Positions 19,947 to 32,400 of a stretch of 64,000 nt of DNA are shown here, one piece after another (the stretch's first letter is position 1; the number at the start of each line of letters is the position of its first letter). Source of the stretch: Carposina sasakii (lineage: Eukaryota; Arthropoda; Insecta; Lepidoptera; Carposinidae); NCBI GenBank assembly GCA_014607495.2, contig CP053152.1, positions 4,402,001 to 4,466,000 on the forward strand, read 5' to 3'. The translations under genes were made by a program, and so were the position numbers. The notes under the pieces are model-generated. The model made no database searches. It was not told the origin of the DNA and saw only the letters and a list, made by a program, of their open reading frames with translations.

Positions 19947-20617
19947 CTATAGATAGGCTAAATTAAGCGGTGATAGCGCCTTTCAGTCGGGAGGCGTATC
20001 CGAATGAAATAAATTCAGACCACTGAATTTATTTCATGTCGGATTAAAAAAAATGTCACTTGGCTATACCCGAGGAGGGTTGGCGTCAGGCAGGCAGCCG
20101 GCCGTAAAAACAAATGCCAAAACTTTGGTAAAGTGAGATTCGAAAGAAATCATATTGCGCCGACCTCATAAATAATGGGATAAGGGCAGGAAGAAGAAGA
20201 TAGGCTAAATTACAATTGGAAAAATCGGTCCCTATAATATAACTATATTACCTATAACATGTAACTGCTAAGTTTATTACATATAAATATAGCATTTACA
20301 TATATATAGCCATACTAAAATAGCGTTGGCATCAGGCAGTCAGCGGGTGCACAACCATATTTTTGCTCTTTTAATCATGCTGGTACGAGTAACACATTAC
20401 ATAGTACCTACGTACCTACTCAATAATTCGTTACAAAAGGAGTTAGCTATTACAAAGTGCAATCAATTTATTTTTTAATATAGGAGCAAATAAATGTAAT
20501 ATGATCCGAACAAAGAATTTAGCTGAATAGGATCATTTCAAAGACAATGTGCTGTCAATGTAGGTAAAACCATTCCCAGTAAATAATTCACCATTATTCA
20601 TAATATATTATTTCGAT
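19947..20617. other. Upstream flank of VM gene 5 with repeat pieces
   Basis: 20080-20200 and 20320-20360 carry fragments of the 'ggttggcgtcaggcagg' repeat. No consensus TATA box lies before ATG 20618, only an AT-rich ataatatattat about 15 bases upstream. This contrasts with the other four VM genes. Confidence 0.4.
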
Positions 20618-21637
20618 ATGAAGCACGTCAGTTTTGTCATCAAAGTACTCTGCGTGACCCTCACTGTGGTGAATAGAGTGCCTGTAGCGACTTCAAACTG
20701 TCAGAACTCTGCTCCGACATCAATAGATGCAAGGGGCGATGCGCAAAGTCACGATGTGCAATTTATCAACAGTGTGCAGTGTTTGGAACAAAATTTACGA
20801 TTAGCTGATATAAAGGAGGATGACAAAAATACAGCAGATCCCGAAGAGCAGCCAAAGCAAGAGACTCAGAATGCAGCGACCACGTGGCCTTCAGAACAGA
20901 GAGCCAGTTACGCAAACGTCTATCCATATCCCTACGGGGCGCAGCAGTCATGGACACCTTATAGATACCCCGTATCTAACATAGGTTTCGATTTAAGAAA
21001 TAATGAAGGTGTATACTATCCTCACCTTTATCAGTTTGCTTCGCCAAATCCGTACTCCGGATTGGGTTCACTCCCTCCAGTATATTCAACGCACATCCTC
21101 AACAGTCTACCACCTGAAGAGGATATCTTAGCCAGCAACTACGATGCTGGGTCTAATGACATTAAACAAACACACAATATCAGACTTGGAAGACGTACAG
21201 AGGACGAGGAGTTCATGACTCAGTTGGCTCAAGATGCTACTTTAAACAACATGCTGCCAACAATGCCAATCCTCTTTGACCGACAAGGTGCTCGATCATA
21301 CCAGGCTCCTTACTACCCGAATGCTACCCCAGTGCCTAGTAACGAGGTTATAATAGCTCTGTATCCTCAGGGAGTGTCTGACTGTGCTCAACCGTTTTTA
21401 TTTAGCTGCAACCCAGAAATCGCAAGTGGTCTTTTATCGCCTTATAGCCCTTACACTGCATATCCTGCAGTGATCCCTCAGTTAGTTTTACCTCCCCCAC
21501 CTATTGCCTATCGAGGTTATCGATATGCCCAAGAGCCTGTGCAGCTAAATAATAATCTAGGACGTACTACAGCAAATGTGATGATGGAACGACCTAAAAC
21601 TGAAATATCTGAATCAATTGGACCATTGATTAAGTGA
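20618..21637 (+). CDS. Divergent VM-domain secreted protein 5
   Basis: 339 aa, intronless. An N-terminal signal sequence (about 1-26, A-T-S) is followed by an acidic stretch. Residues 97-160 and 228-240 are Tyr/Pro-rich. An internal basic site, R-L-G-R-R at 189-193, could be cleaved. The VM core is at 245-272, in altered form: I-A-L-Y-P for V-G-x-F-P, then C256-x7-C264 in the form P-F-L-F-S-C-N-P, then A-S-G-L-L. The L-F-S-C block resembles fly VM proteins more closely than its neighbours do. It also has two extra N-terminal Cys (28, 55). AATAAA lies at 21687-21692. The promoter lacks the array's TATAAAT box, so timing may differ. Membership of the VM family is well supported; the exact role is not. 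Confidence 0.75.
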   Translation: MKHVSFVIKVLCVTLTVVNRVPVATSNCQNSAPTSIDARGDAQSHDVQFINSVQCLEQNLRLADIKEDDKNTADPEEQPKQETQNAATTWPSEQRASYANVYPYPYGAQQSWTPYRYPVSNIGFDLRNNEGVYYPHLYQFASPNPYSGLGSLPPVYSTHILNSLPPEEDILASNYDAGSNDIKQTHNIRLGRRTEDEEFMTQLAQDATLNNMLPTMPILFDRQGARSYQAPYYPNATPVPSNEVIIALYPQGVSDCAQPFLFSCNPEIASGLLSPYSPYTAYPAVIPQLVLPPPPIAYRGYRYAQEPVQLNNNLGRTTANVMMERPKTEISESIGPLIK

Positions 21638-21686
21638 GTGTGTAAAATTGACTTTAACTGTAAATTAAGAACCCAGTAAAATGTTA

Positions 21687-21692
21687 AATAAA
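21687..21692 (+). terminator. Polyadenylation signal of VM gene 5
   Basis: AATAAA 50 bases after the stop; TGTGTGTTTTATTG follows as a downstream GU-rich element. Confidence 0.7.
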
Positions 21693-22599
21693 ATGTCTTC
21701 ACTTATTGTGTGTTTTATTGCAATACATAACTTGTTATGGTTGAATATAGGAAAAAAGTGGAGTGAAAATGTGATATGTGCTTATGTAAACGTGAAAAAC
21801 ACGCCACTATTAATAAAGTAATATGTAATTAAAATATCACAATTTCTACGTACCTGCCTCCTTAATATAATATTTGAAAATATAGTTAGATAGGTAATAT
21901 TTTATCAAACTAATTATTAAAATGATTATATTGTCCTAAGTAACTTGTTTTGAGCTCTGATTAGATACATGCATAAATAAATTATCTGACTGATTTTTGG
22001 GTTTGTCAAACGACAGAGACCAAAACATGGTACAAATGCACCTGATTGCATCTTAGTACCTACCCACAGGAGGGATAATTCACAACATTTAGAAAAGAAA
22101 GGATATTGATACCCGTAGCGCGTGTTAGGATGAAACTTAAGGTGAGTATAGACTAGAGCATTTTCTCGAGCAATTCTGTATAATATCAACGTTCTTACGA
22201 ATGGTACAATGCAGGTAAAATTGTACAATACTGGTTCGTGAACGGCTATACACTTTACAAGTCTAGTCTATATATACTCCCCTTTTCAAACTTCTAGCAT
22301 TAGCTACTACGGTAGGGCTTGTGTAAACCACTACGAGTAAACTTCGAGCTGAACCTATAGGTAGGTACCTACTGTTGTACAAACTATGCAATTACTTAAG
22401 ATATATTTTTAAACTTTTTATTGGAAATATTGGTTCTAGAATATAATAAGTTTGTTGATTGAAATTTTCTCAACTCCGCTTGAGTGATCTAATTTGATAA
22501 TCATGGACTAACATTTACCTATAGATGACCAACCTATAGTTACATCGCCTTGTTTCAAAAAAGAGATGAATAAACCCAATGTTTGGTCTATCTCCACAG
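21693..22599. other. Gene-free stretch before the orphan exon
   Basis: AT-rich. I searched it for a first exon with a signal peptide and a phase-1 donor for the exon at 22600 and found none. Confidence 0.4.
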
Positions 22600-22736
22600 T
22601 AAACGCGACGTGTCCTAAAGGCGAGATCATGGGTAACAACCTGCAGTGCATGCGCAGGCGCCGGTGGGACATCAGCAACACGTCTCAGTGGGTGCACTAT
22701 GACGATCTCAGGAATCACGAAAAAGAATTCACATAA
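22600..22736 (+). CDS. Terminal exon of a small secreted Cys-peptide gene (5' part not found)
   Basis: A good acceptor (tctatctccacag) is followed by an open frame of 44 codons that starts with the last two bases of a split codon and ends in TAA. The base composition changes sharply: GC-rich in an AT-rich setting. The encoded C-terminus has C-P-K-G-E-I-M-G-N-N-L-Q-C-M-R, i.e. C-x11-C-x-R. The complete gene 1.3 kb downstream has the same Cys spacing. A basic R-R-R-R-W and an acidic tail follow. I cannot see the first exon, so this is either the end of a gene with a distant 5' exon or a decayed duplicate. No family name is recognised. Confidence 0.5.
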
Positions 22737-22999
22737 TGGCTTTATCATCGGTACCTATATTATATTAGTTTTTGTAACTAAAACATGTGGTTTGCTGAAA
22801 GAAATCTCTGTGATTTCCTAGGATAGTGCCACCATTATACAGCGGTCTTGAAGGAACTTACCAAATATCGGCATCGTATATGACGGCACCGCTCTACTAG
22901 AAAACCTTGCTTTAGAGATATCTTTTGTGTATCGTCATTAATTAAAATTATTGTTAAATTACGATAAACTGATTTCAAATTACATTATGTTTTCTTTGG

Positions 23000-23256
23000 G
23001 CGGCCGATTGGTCTAGTAGGTAGTGACCCTACCTGCGACGCTATAGGTCCTGGGTTCGAATCCCGGTAGGTGCAAACATTGATAAACATATGATGAATAT
23101 CAATGTTTGTTTCCGAGTCATGGATGTTTCTATACCTACTTATCTATGTATTTATATACCGTTGCTTAGTACCCACGACACAAGACCTGAGGGATGTTAG
23201 TGTGGGACTAGGTTAATGTGTTGTGTAGTTTGTGAATATTTAAAAAAAAGATAAAA
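23000..23256 (+). mobile_element. tRNA-derived SINE
   Basis: The head has Pol III box A-like 'gattggtctagtaggtagt' and a perfect box B, GGTTCGAATCC (23053-23063). The body runs 'cgagtcatggatgtttctat' to 'acccacgacacaagacctga' and 'gtgttgtgtagtttgtgaat', ending in an A-rich tail. The same 3' half occurs at 11795, 13108 and 40195. This matches tRNA-derived SINEs common in moths. Confidence 0.7.
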
Positions 23257-23931
23257 AAAATGACAGCTAAATGAAATACAAATAACCATTAACTTTTACC
23301 AGGTAAATGACCTCTTTATTTATCTAGGTAACTATGTACATACTATGTATCACGAAACGCATTAGTCAAAGGATTTAACGATTTTCAACTTAACGTAAAT
23401 CGCTCACGGTATCCAATTGAGGTTGTTAGCAGAGAACAAGACATGATGAACAGAGAATAAGACAGTATTGTCGAAAGGTTTTGTAATATTTTGTACCTAC
23501 ATTATAAAAGCATGATAGTCAATAAGTATGATCCTAAAATGGAAATAATAACGGCATTTATTTATCCATACTTACGTCAGTACAATGAAAATTCTGTGAA
23601 ATATACATATAGGTCAAATTTCCTATTACAAAATCGCTTACGCAAAGGGAACTATAAATTTATAACATTTTACCAAACTATTGACGTAAAAGGACTCGCC
23701 TTAAATGGTACCTATTTTAGTATACCGCAGAAATACAGCTTACCTACACAAAATTCTGCAAAATACGTATGACGTAAAGCTCCGCTGCGTAAATACAAAC
23801 ATTGTGGCGTGTTTTGTAAAGTTTACATTGTAGGTGGAGTGGCCTGATAGCTGAGCCAGCTCGTCTCCTGCATCCTTCGATGACGTATGTACTACTTACG
23901 CCCATTTGAACTTGAAAAGATAGCAACGGCT
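23257..23931. other. Gene-free stretch
   Basis: AT-rich. An open frame at 23491-23772 has no coding character and no signal peptide, so I do not call it. A short GC-richer patch is at 23835-23880. Confidence 0.35.
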
Positions 23932-23937
23932 TATAAA
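23932..23937 (+). promoter_or_regulatory. TATA box of small secreted-peptide gene
   Basis: TATAAA 122 bases before the ATG at 24054, leaving a 5' leader of about 90 bases. Confidence 0.5.
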
Positions 23938-24053
23938 GTGCGCCCGAATATGAACCCACAACAAACAAACACAGTTATCTACAAGGGTGATACGTGTATA
24001 AGGATACTTGATATTTCACGAATTAGTATTAAAATTATTCTGAAGACGTTAGA

Positions 24054-24619
24054 ATGGCGAAGCTCGCGCTGTTCCTTGTATTAGTGATTGTTGCAGTTTG
24101 CAATGCGATGCATCTGCATCCCGACGGACAAAAGAGCATGGAGGAGTCGTATATAGTAGTTGTAAGTATATTTTTGTGTCATAATTTTCATTTATTTGGC
24201 TACTTATTCACAACTTAGGGCTGATTTTTCCAAACGTCCAGATAGCGTATCTGAAGAATAAAGTTGATGCTGTCTCTATTATTATCAAGTTTTATTATAA
24301 ATTTTATTTTTTTGACGTGAAATAATCGGCTCGTGAAATTTTACTTTATTTTTTTAATTAAGTACATAATTACGGTTTTAAATGATTGCAGCCTATCTTG
24401 TAACTGTATTTTTTACGGTAAAATCTACTTTTACCTGATGTATTTAAAAATATACTACAGATACTAAAACGAATGAAATTGTTTCAGGATGACATTAGCA
24501 ACATAAGGCCGTCAAGATTTGTTCCAGTCAACAATGTGTTCTCTTTTAAAATCCATCGGCCCTGCGAAGACGGTTATAAGAGAGACATATTGGGAATCTG
24601 CAGAGAGGTCTGGGATTAA
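24054..24619 (+). CDS. Small secreted Cys-containing peptide (two exons)
   Basis: Two coding exons: 24054-24161 (36 codons) and 24488-24619 (43 codons plus stop), joined in phase 0 across GTAAGT and TTGTTTCAG. The product is 79 aa. Residues 1-18 form a signal peptide (M-A-K-L-A-L-F-L-V-L ... C-N-A). The mature part of about 60 aa ends in R-P-C-E-D-G-Y-K-R-D-I-L-G-I-C-R, i.e. C-x11-C-R with the G-Y-x-x-D-x-x-G-x-C pattern found at the C-terminus of many small arthropod secreted proteins. The function is unknown; a role as a secreted factor, immune peptide or eggshell accessory cannot be separated by sequence. The orphan exon at 22600 shares the Cys spacing. Confidence 0.72.
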
Positions 24620-25262
24620 AGCTCACACATAGAGAACCAAATAGTTTAAATGTATAGCAGTAAGATTTTCAGTTATCTCAGACTAACATAGTCGATTTCT
24701 TTTCGATTAAACCGAAAAGAAGAAGACGACGAGCAAATTTTCAGAGATATAAGTAGGTATGTATGCAGTTTTTGAATTAGGAAATTTAATATAATTATTT
24801 ACCTTTAAGTGCTCATCATTCCAATATAAAACCGAATCAAATTATTGTTAATTATAGTCGGCAGGCAGATTAGCATCATTAGGGCAAGGAATAATAATTT
24901 GATTGCCACAAAACCCAACGAGGCAAGGCTAAAATGTTCTCTAGAATCTTATCAAACAAACAAATGGTTGCCCTTGGACAAAATGTTATGTTATTTTATC
25001 CAGAGGACCCGGAACTCTACGGTAAAGATTGTTCTCTTCCCTTTATTCCGATTACTATTGGCCAATCTTTATATTTCCTGTCATTGTCAAGGCTGGTCAA
25101 CTCAAAAGCAATTTAAGACTAGAGTTTTAATAATCACTCATCTACATTTTACCTTTACCTATCCACTTGAGTAAACTAATTATGTTAAAATTTTACTTAA
25201 CATTTTCTTATTCATTTACATATCTACTTGAAAAATAAATGCTTAGTTTAGTTCATCTAACT
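24620..25262. other. Intergenic stretch between convergent genes
   Basis: AT-rich. An open frame at 24845-25174 shows no coding character. Nothing else seen. Confidence 0.35.
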
Positions 25263-25435
25263 CAGAGGTTCCCAAACTTTTTTTACTCAGACCCCTTTTA
25301 AAAGTTAACTGGCTCTGGTAGACCCCCTACAGGCCTACACCATATACAAATTAATTGTGAACCTCCATTTTTTCACATTAACGTAGACACCCACCGAGTC
25401 TCCTGTGGACCCCTGGACCACTTTGGGAACCACTG
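25263..25435. mobile_element. hAT-type MITE with perfect 8-bp target duplication
   Basis: Ends CAGAGGTTCCCAAACTTTTT and (inverse) CAGTGGTTCCCAAAGTGG. It is flanked on both sides by ATCTAACT (25255-25262 and 25436-25443). 173 bp and non-coding. The TIR form and 8-bp duplication define hAT. Confidence 0.85.
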
Positions 25436-26024
25436 ATCTAACTCTAACATACGAATGAAAAACTCTAGACTTATTGTACTAAATTATTAATTTTATTGAT
25501 AAGGCTATCAAGATTAAATGTAATCTTGGTACTTAGTACTATTTTTGTGATACTAGATGTAAGATTATTATTGTAATTTGCTATTATATTTAGTAGATAT
25601 AATATATGAACACAACCTATTAACTTCTGTTTTATTTCTCTATTGAGAAAATCATTTGCTGACCGAGAGTGATGCAAACTTTATAAACAGCACAGTTACA
25701 GTTTACAACCAATAATCATAAAATACTTACAGGTATTCTTTTGCTACCTAAGTACCTAGAATTAATCATGTTACTGATTAAAAGGTGGTACTTTGTGCTA
25801 TTTTTATTATGCTTAGGTACTTGGCTAGGTATTGTAGTATCATGGTCTGGCAAGGTTGCCTAGATTATTATTCCGCCTCCAACATTCGTTAGTTTATTCC
25901 TCCTATAGCCACCAAAATCCAGAGGGAATCATGATCATATCATCATCAATGTAGAGCTGAGTATTAATTTCGTTCAACTTATCAGACATAAATAATAATG
26001 AACATTCTTGATCCAAACAAATAA

Positions 26025-26030
26025 TTTATT
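26025..26030 (-). terminator. Possible polyadenylation signal of the Kelch gene
   Basis: AATAAA on the minus strand, about 375 bases after the stop at 26404. Other A-rich hexamer variants are nearby, so the choice is tentative. Confidence 0.35.
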
Positions 26031-26403
26031 AAATAAATAGTAAGTATAGACAAACGATTTTTCACTTCATACACAAATTTCCTTTAGACCAACGACATAC
26101 AAAACGCTTACTAACGATTAATTTAGTTATATAATTACATTTGTACGGTAACGAATTTACTTGTTGTACAAACAGATAAACAAAATACAGCTGGACAAAA
26201 AAGGCTTTAAAATAGTAGCGGAAAAATTATGATTTTTAAGGACAAAACAAGTCCTTGACCAAGATCAAATCAAATTGCTCAGTTCCGATTCAAGAGATTT
26301 TTGTCGAACTGTAGGTTGGATATAGTACAGATGCTTTCTGTCTGTAATTTTAGGTGTATAAAATCAATATATAAAAATTTTCTTACTTATTCCAACTGGG
26401 TAA

Positions 26404-29400
26404 TTACATGAGGGATGCAGGTGGAAGGGTGACTGCCCCATGACCAGACAACGGCGAAGGGAGGGTTGACACCCCTCGGATCCAAGTCCGTCGCTCGCAG
26501 CAATATGACTCTACGTTACTCAGAGCACGCATGTAGATTGTGGTCACACCACCTGAAATAAATGCTCATGATTCATAGAACCAGCCTATATTTACTTTAG
26601 CGATATTTCGATAGGTATAGCTTTTTATCTAAGGGGAAATCTCTCTACTCATGTAATTTATTCAGAAGCGATTTTGTTTGAATTCAGTACATAAATAGGT
26701 TTTTTATTAAACTACAAATTTTTGTACAAGGGCGAGTTTAATGCCTTCTATAGCATTGTCTACCAGTATGATTCGGAATAACTAGCTAATGAATGACCGT
26801 TGAACCTTTAATATACTAGTCATAAGTTGTGTATGCCAATATGCCAGAATTTTGGTTACGACGCGCGACATAGGTACGGCTAATTTCAATTTTATTCCAT
26901 ATTTTAAATTTTGTGTGAATACAATAGAACATTTAATCTAATATATGCAAAAAATCTCTTGAGATCGGATATTGTAATTGGCTGTTAATGTATAGACATT
27001 TAAGTATGATACAAACACCAAGCAATCACGCTTCTTCCGAGTTATGTCACATTACGTGCAGCAGTTTTAGCATTAACAGCAATATCATAATTTTGTTTTG
27101 CAATAAACAGTGTAGTCATCACTAATATTGATTTAGTTCAATAATGATGAGTAAGTACGTGATACGTAACACGTGTTATTACTAGGTACAACTTAGGCAT
27201 CTACTCAGTTTATTCATAAAACACGTAGGTACTTACAATAATTCACTATGTTTGTTACACATTATCTATTTCTAAAAACTGATTCGCGTTGAATTACCTA
27301 GACACTTGTAATGATTAGTTTTTAAGTGTTACTAACAACTCAAGGATAATAGATTATTTACGATAATGAATTGATATATCCACAATAATCAACAAAATAA
27401 ACTACCCAGTACGTACAGTACGTACTCACGCGGTACATGTATAACATGCGACATTAACAAACAGCTTAGAAAACTGACAACTAAACAGCCTAGAAAACTG
27501 CTACTTACCTATTGTAAATAGAACCATCAATAAGCATTATTTACTGTAGAATATTCAAAGTAAAACAATATTCGATAAATTTACTTGTCATATTGTAAAT
27601 TGTAAGGTATCACTCTCATACATCTAATATACTCGTATGTATAAAATTCTCGTGTCACAGTGTTAGTTACCACACTCCTCCGAAACGGCTTGACCGATTC
27701 TTATGAAATTTTATATGCATATTCAGTAGGTCTGAGAATCGGCTACTATCTATTTTTTAAACCCCTAAGTGATAAGGGTTGTCCATGTGAGCAGAGCTGT
27801 GGGAAACAGCTAGTATGCATTACTAGCTGTTTCCTAAAAATGCCCAGTCCAGGTATTCTCACACTGCGAGGGAGGTATGACGTCTTTTTAAGACACCACT
27901 GTGACAATGTATCTGTCGTGGCCATATCGTAAGTTAGTTATAAGTAAATTACTACCCTATCCGTGGACTTCTTCTGCATAGTCGGGTGACTATACTCTCC
28001 TTAATTTGTTTTATAACCTAAAAAGAAAAATCATGTATGCAGCGCCTCTACTGGTGATTCATGTAACTATTTTACGATATGAATATGATCAATAATCTTG
28101 ACCAAAACATGATAGTCGCACGTTTAGTTGCCCATATCGAGAAACGATTTTTATCATCGTTTGCCCAAACCATATCATGATGTGGCCAATAGACAGTAAC
28201 AGTTGAACATTTCATGAAATACTCGAGCATTTCATGAAACGATCAAATCTACGATATGGCCACGATATATCTATCTATATACCTAGAGATCTCTACAACA
28301 GGATAGCGTTTCCATTTTCTAAATTCTGATCCTAAGTGCAAAAATGAAGATCAGTCTGAAAATGTTAGGCTAAGTAATCTACAAATATAGTATGTAGTAT
28401 GACGCACTGGGAGTGTTCTGTGACTTGTCAAAAGCGTTTGATTGTGTCCACCATGAAATTTTAATTCGAAAATTAGAACATTATGGTATACGGGGTGGGG
28501 CCCTCTGTCTTCTGATGTCCTATTTGAACGATAGGATTCAGAAGATAGATGTGAACGGAAAACGATCACCGGGATCGCGCGTCACAATAGGTGTCCCACA
28601 AGGTTCAATCCTTGGTCCGTTTCTTTTCCGTATTTATATAAATGATTTGCCATACTTTGTAGGTAATGAGCATGAAATAGTATTGTTTGCAGATGACACC
28701 TCCTTACTATTTAAAGTAAAGAGGCAGCTCATCGTATATGACGTGGTGAACAGTGCTCTCTCTAAAGTGTTATATTGGTTTAGTAATAATAATCTTCTCC
28801 TTAATAGTAGGAAAACGAAAGACTGGATCAAGTGGATTCGACTGTTTTCTTGGGCATAACTTTGGATGCCAAATTACAATGGGGTCCTCACATTGAAAAA
28901 CTAAGTAAGAAACTTAGTTCTGCAGCCTATGCAGTTAAGAGAATTCGTCTACTGACAGATGTCGAGACTGCTAGAATTGTTTATTTTAGCTATTTCCATA
29001 GTATAATGACATACGGTATTTTATTATGGGGAAGCGCAGCTGATTGGGAATCAATATTTATCTTACAAAAAAGAGCTGTCCGTGCAATTCTAAACTTAGG
29101 GTCCAGGGTCACATTACGTGAGAAATTTAAAGAATTGAATATAATGACTTTAGCTTCGAATTACATTTATGAAAATTCATTATATGTTCATAAGAATTTA
29201 GATAAATTTAATAAAATGTCTGATGTGCACAAAATAAATACAAGAGGTAAGAACAGTCTTGTTGCTTATGTGTCCCGCCTCCGAAAAGTCAGTAAATCAT
29301 TCATGGGTCAATGTATACTTTTCTACAACAAGCTTCCAGATACACTCAAAGGGCTACCTATCTGTAAATTTAAAAACATTGTGAAGAAAAAACTTTGCAT

Positions 29401-32400
29401 GAAAGAATATTATACAGTATTAGAATATTTAAATGATAGCGAGCCATGGAAGTGAATTGTTCTAGCATCCCCAAGTTACGCAATCTATGTTTTACTTTTA
29501 TATTTAGCTTAGTAGGTATAGTTAATGTGTTGGTCAATGTGACCAGAGGCGCTATAGTGTATCATGCGTGACTTCTTCATTCTAATGTTATTACCAGCTA
29601 TAGGTATTATATATTTAAGTTCTGAATGACACGTTAGCTCTTCTATTCACATTTTACCGTCGACTTGTACTATTGTACACAAATATATTTTTTTTTTATA
29701 TTTTATAGTTTAGTTTATTAGATACTTATTTGACATTGACTTGTACTCTGTGTACACATTTTTATTTTTATTTATACAGTTTAAATTTGACATGGACCTG
29801 TACTTACTTTGTGTAAATGGGTATTTAATTTATATTAATTTAAATTAATTGTGTTATGATAATTGAATTTATACACACTAAATGAGTTAAGTGTTACTAT
29901 CTGATATCTAATCCAATGTAAGATTCTTTTGTTAATATGTTACTTAGTTTTGACTGTGTCGCTGGGAGTTTTCTTGCTATTTCTTCTTCCAAGCAGTGAC
30001 ACTTCATTGAGATAGTGTAACAGTAATAGTAGAATCATGCGGTGTGTCAGACCTAATGTTGGTTTTGCCATAAAGGAGAACTGTGTAGCAGCTCTTCTGG
30101 ATTTCGTCTTTAGGCGACCTTAACTCTTATTCTCCACGTTGGTGGCTATTAAGCCCCGAATTGCTAACTTATGCCTGACAGACCGTAACAAATCGCACCT
30201 TGGGGTGGTGACCGTTGCCAAAGCAAAAGCTTTGCGATTTATTTATTTTTGGGTTGTTTAAATTCACCTCCTTTTTTGTTTGGTAGCGGTTTCATTTTTG
30301 GGGTGCGAACATAGAAAGTAACACATAACACATAGACAATCGACAAACAAGTGTTAATGCTTTCATGTCGAATAAATGATTTTGAATTTGAATTAAAAGT
30401 AGTAAATAACTCCATTTGTTTAAAGAAAAACCCGACAGCATAAAAATTTTGACTCAGTGTCACTATCAACTAAGACAAATCTAAAGATACCTTTGAAGCT
30501 CAAATGCAACTAACCGTTTAGACAGGGTTCCCAAACTTATTTTGTCTAGTGTTCACTTTGAGAAAAAAATATTTTTTAACGCCCCCATTTTTACACCTAC
30601 TTAAAAACTACTATAACTCCCCAGGCCTCTACACAACGCCCCAATTTTTTTCTGGGTCTCTTACCGCGCGTCCCCCTTTAGGCCTGCAGCGCCCATAAGG
30701 GGGCGTTATCGCCCACTTTGGGAAAGGCTGGTTTAGACTCTAAAGCGTGCCAAAGAAATACATGTACGTACGAGAAATACATACACTCGAAAACAACCAC
30801 AAAAAAACAATTTCTGGTGCAATTGGCGAAAAATTATAGTAATTTCAGAGGGTCGTTATACCATAAGGTTAGGATTCATCATCATCATCATCAGCCTATT
30901 GCAGTCCACTGCTGGACGTAGGCCTTCCCCAGGGCACGCCACAAGACTGCCATGGGGGTATTTTCCCATAGTCAACACGCTGGGCAGGCGGGTTGGTGAC
31001 CGCAGTTTGTATTTTGGACTATGTTGTCAACACGGGAGGCGCTGCTGCCCACCTCCCGGAGGTTAGGTTAGGTTAGGATTACTTACCAATAATGATGAGC
31101 TGCGTGCCGAGGTTAGCCAGTGAGTGTCCGTGCCGCGGGATGGACATCTCCGTCTCAGGTTTCCACTCGCGAGACTTCCAGTCCCACACGTCTACTGAGC
31201 CTACGCTGCTTATCGTCTTTTCCTGAAAAGACCACCGGCTCTTGGATAACTTGCTCGATAGCTAATAGCTGTTTTTTAAGTAAAACCTCTTGGAAGATTG
31301 ATACCTACATAGAAGACCTACATAACTAGATATTTAGACCTATATTAGGAGATTTTGCAATAGATATAATCCACCACTGTTTGTATCAAAGAATGATCTT
31401 GTAGCAATGTTTTACAACAAAATACGATGTAGGCTAACCTTTTCAGTAGTTTTGCCAGCACCCCCAACTATGTACAATCTGTCATTCATTGAGAAAAGGG
31501 TGGAGAAGCATCTTGGAAACCGAAGATTATGAATTTGTGTCCATCTGAAATACAACGTTAAAGTTACATGGGAATTTTTCATACTTTCTTTATTTTTAAA
31601 TAGAAAATTGTGTAAAGTCGAGAAATACAAAACTAAATCAGTCTATGACACTCGCAATCCTGTTAAATTTGAAATCCTGGAATATATCTGAAGATAAAAA
31701 GCTGTAAATGCTAGCACTTAGCGCCTTACATATAAATTACTTCACATTTTCTCACTGCAATGCTTGTTATGTATCAAAATTGCATTAGAACTGTTTGAAT
31801 GGTAGCCATATCCTTAAGCAGCATTCAGCTGGGGACCTGATTAGCAGTTACGCATATGGCAAACTATTTAGGTCTACAATATCCTATACTTCCGTAAAAA
31901 CAACTATCAGACGTTCTACAATCTCACTCATTAGTCTTCGAGTTATAACACTCGACGATCTTGCAGGCCGGGCGCTTCTTCTCGCCGGTCATACCGCCCG
32001 CCACCCAGATGTACTCGCGGTACTTGACCGCCGCGGCCGCCATGCGCGCCACCGTCATCGGACGGACCTCGCTCCACGCGCCCGTCTTCGGGTCGAAGCG
32101 CTCTACTGAACGTAGAACTCTGGAGGTGATGATATGACGAAATAACCGCCTGTCTTGTGCTGATGTGGGGCTTTACTGGAATACATCAGCTGCATCTCCT
32201 TCTACGCATGTCCTAAGTGTCCTCAGGCGATTAGCTTTTTAGCTTTTTAGTCTTTGGTCTTTTCCATCTAGTTTCACGTTAAATTACTTGAGTTGCTTTA
32301 TCGACTCAGAACGGAGAAGATGCACGCTATCAATGAACGAGTATTCTCATAAAGTCCCGAATCAGCACAGGCCAGGGTATACGGTAACGTCAGTCGTTCA

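Noticed and set aside
22126..22146. First exon (M-K-L-K with a GTGAGT donor) for the orphan exon at 22600
   Set aside because: The phase does not match the acceptor at 22600 and it would not encode a signal peptide.
23491..23772. 93-aa open frame on the + strand
   Set aside because: AT-rich with biased Tyr/Asn/Lys content as expected from composition. No signal peptide, domain or splice context.
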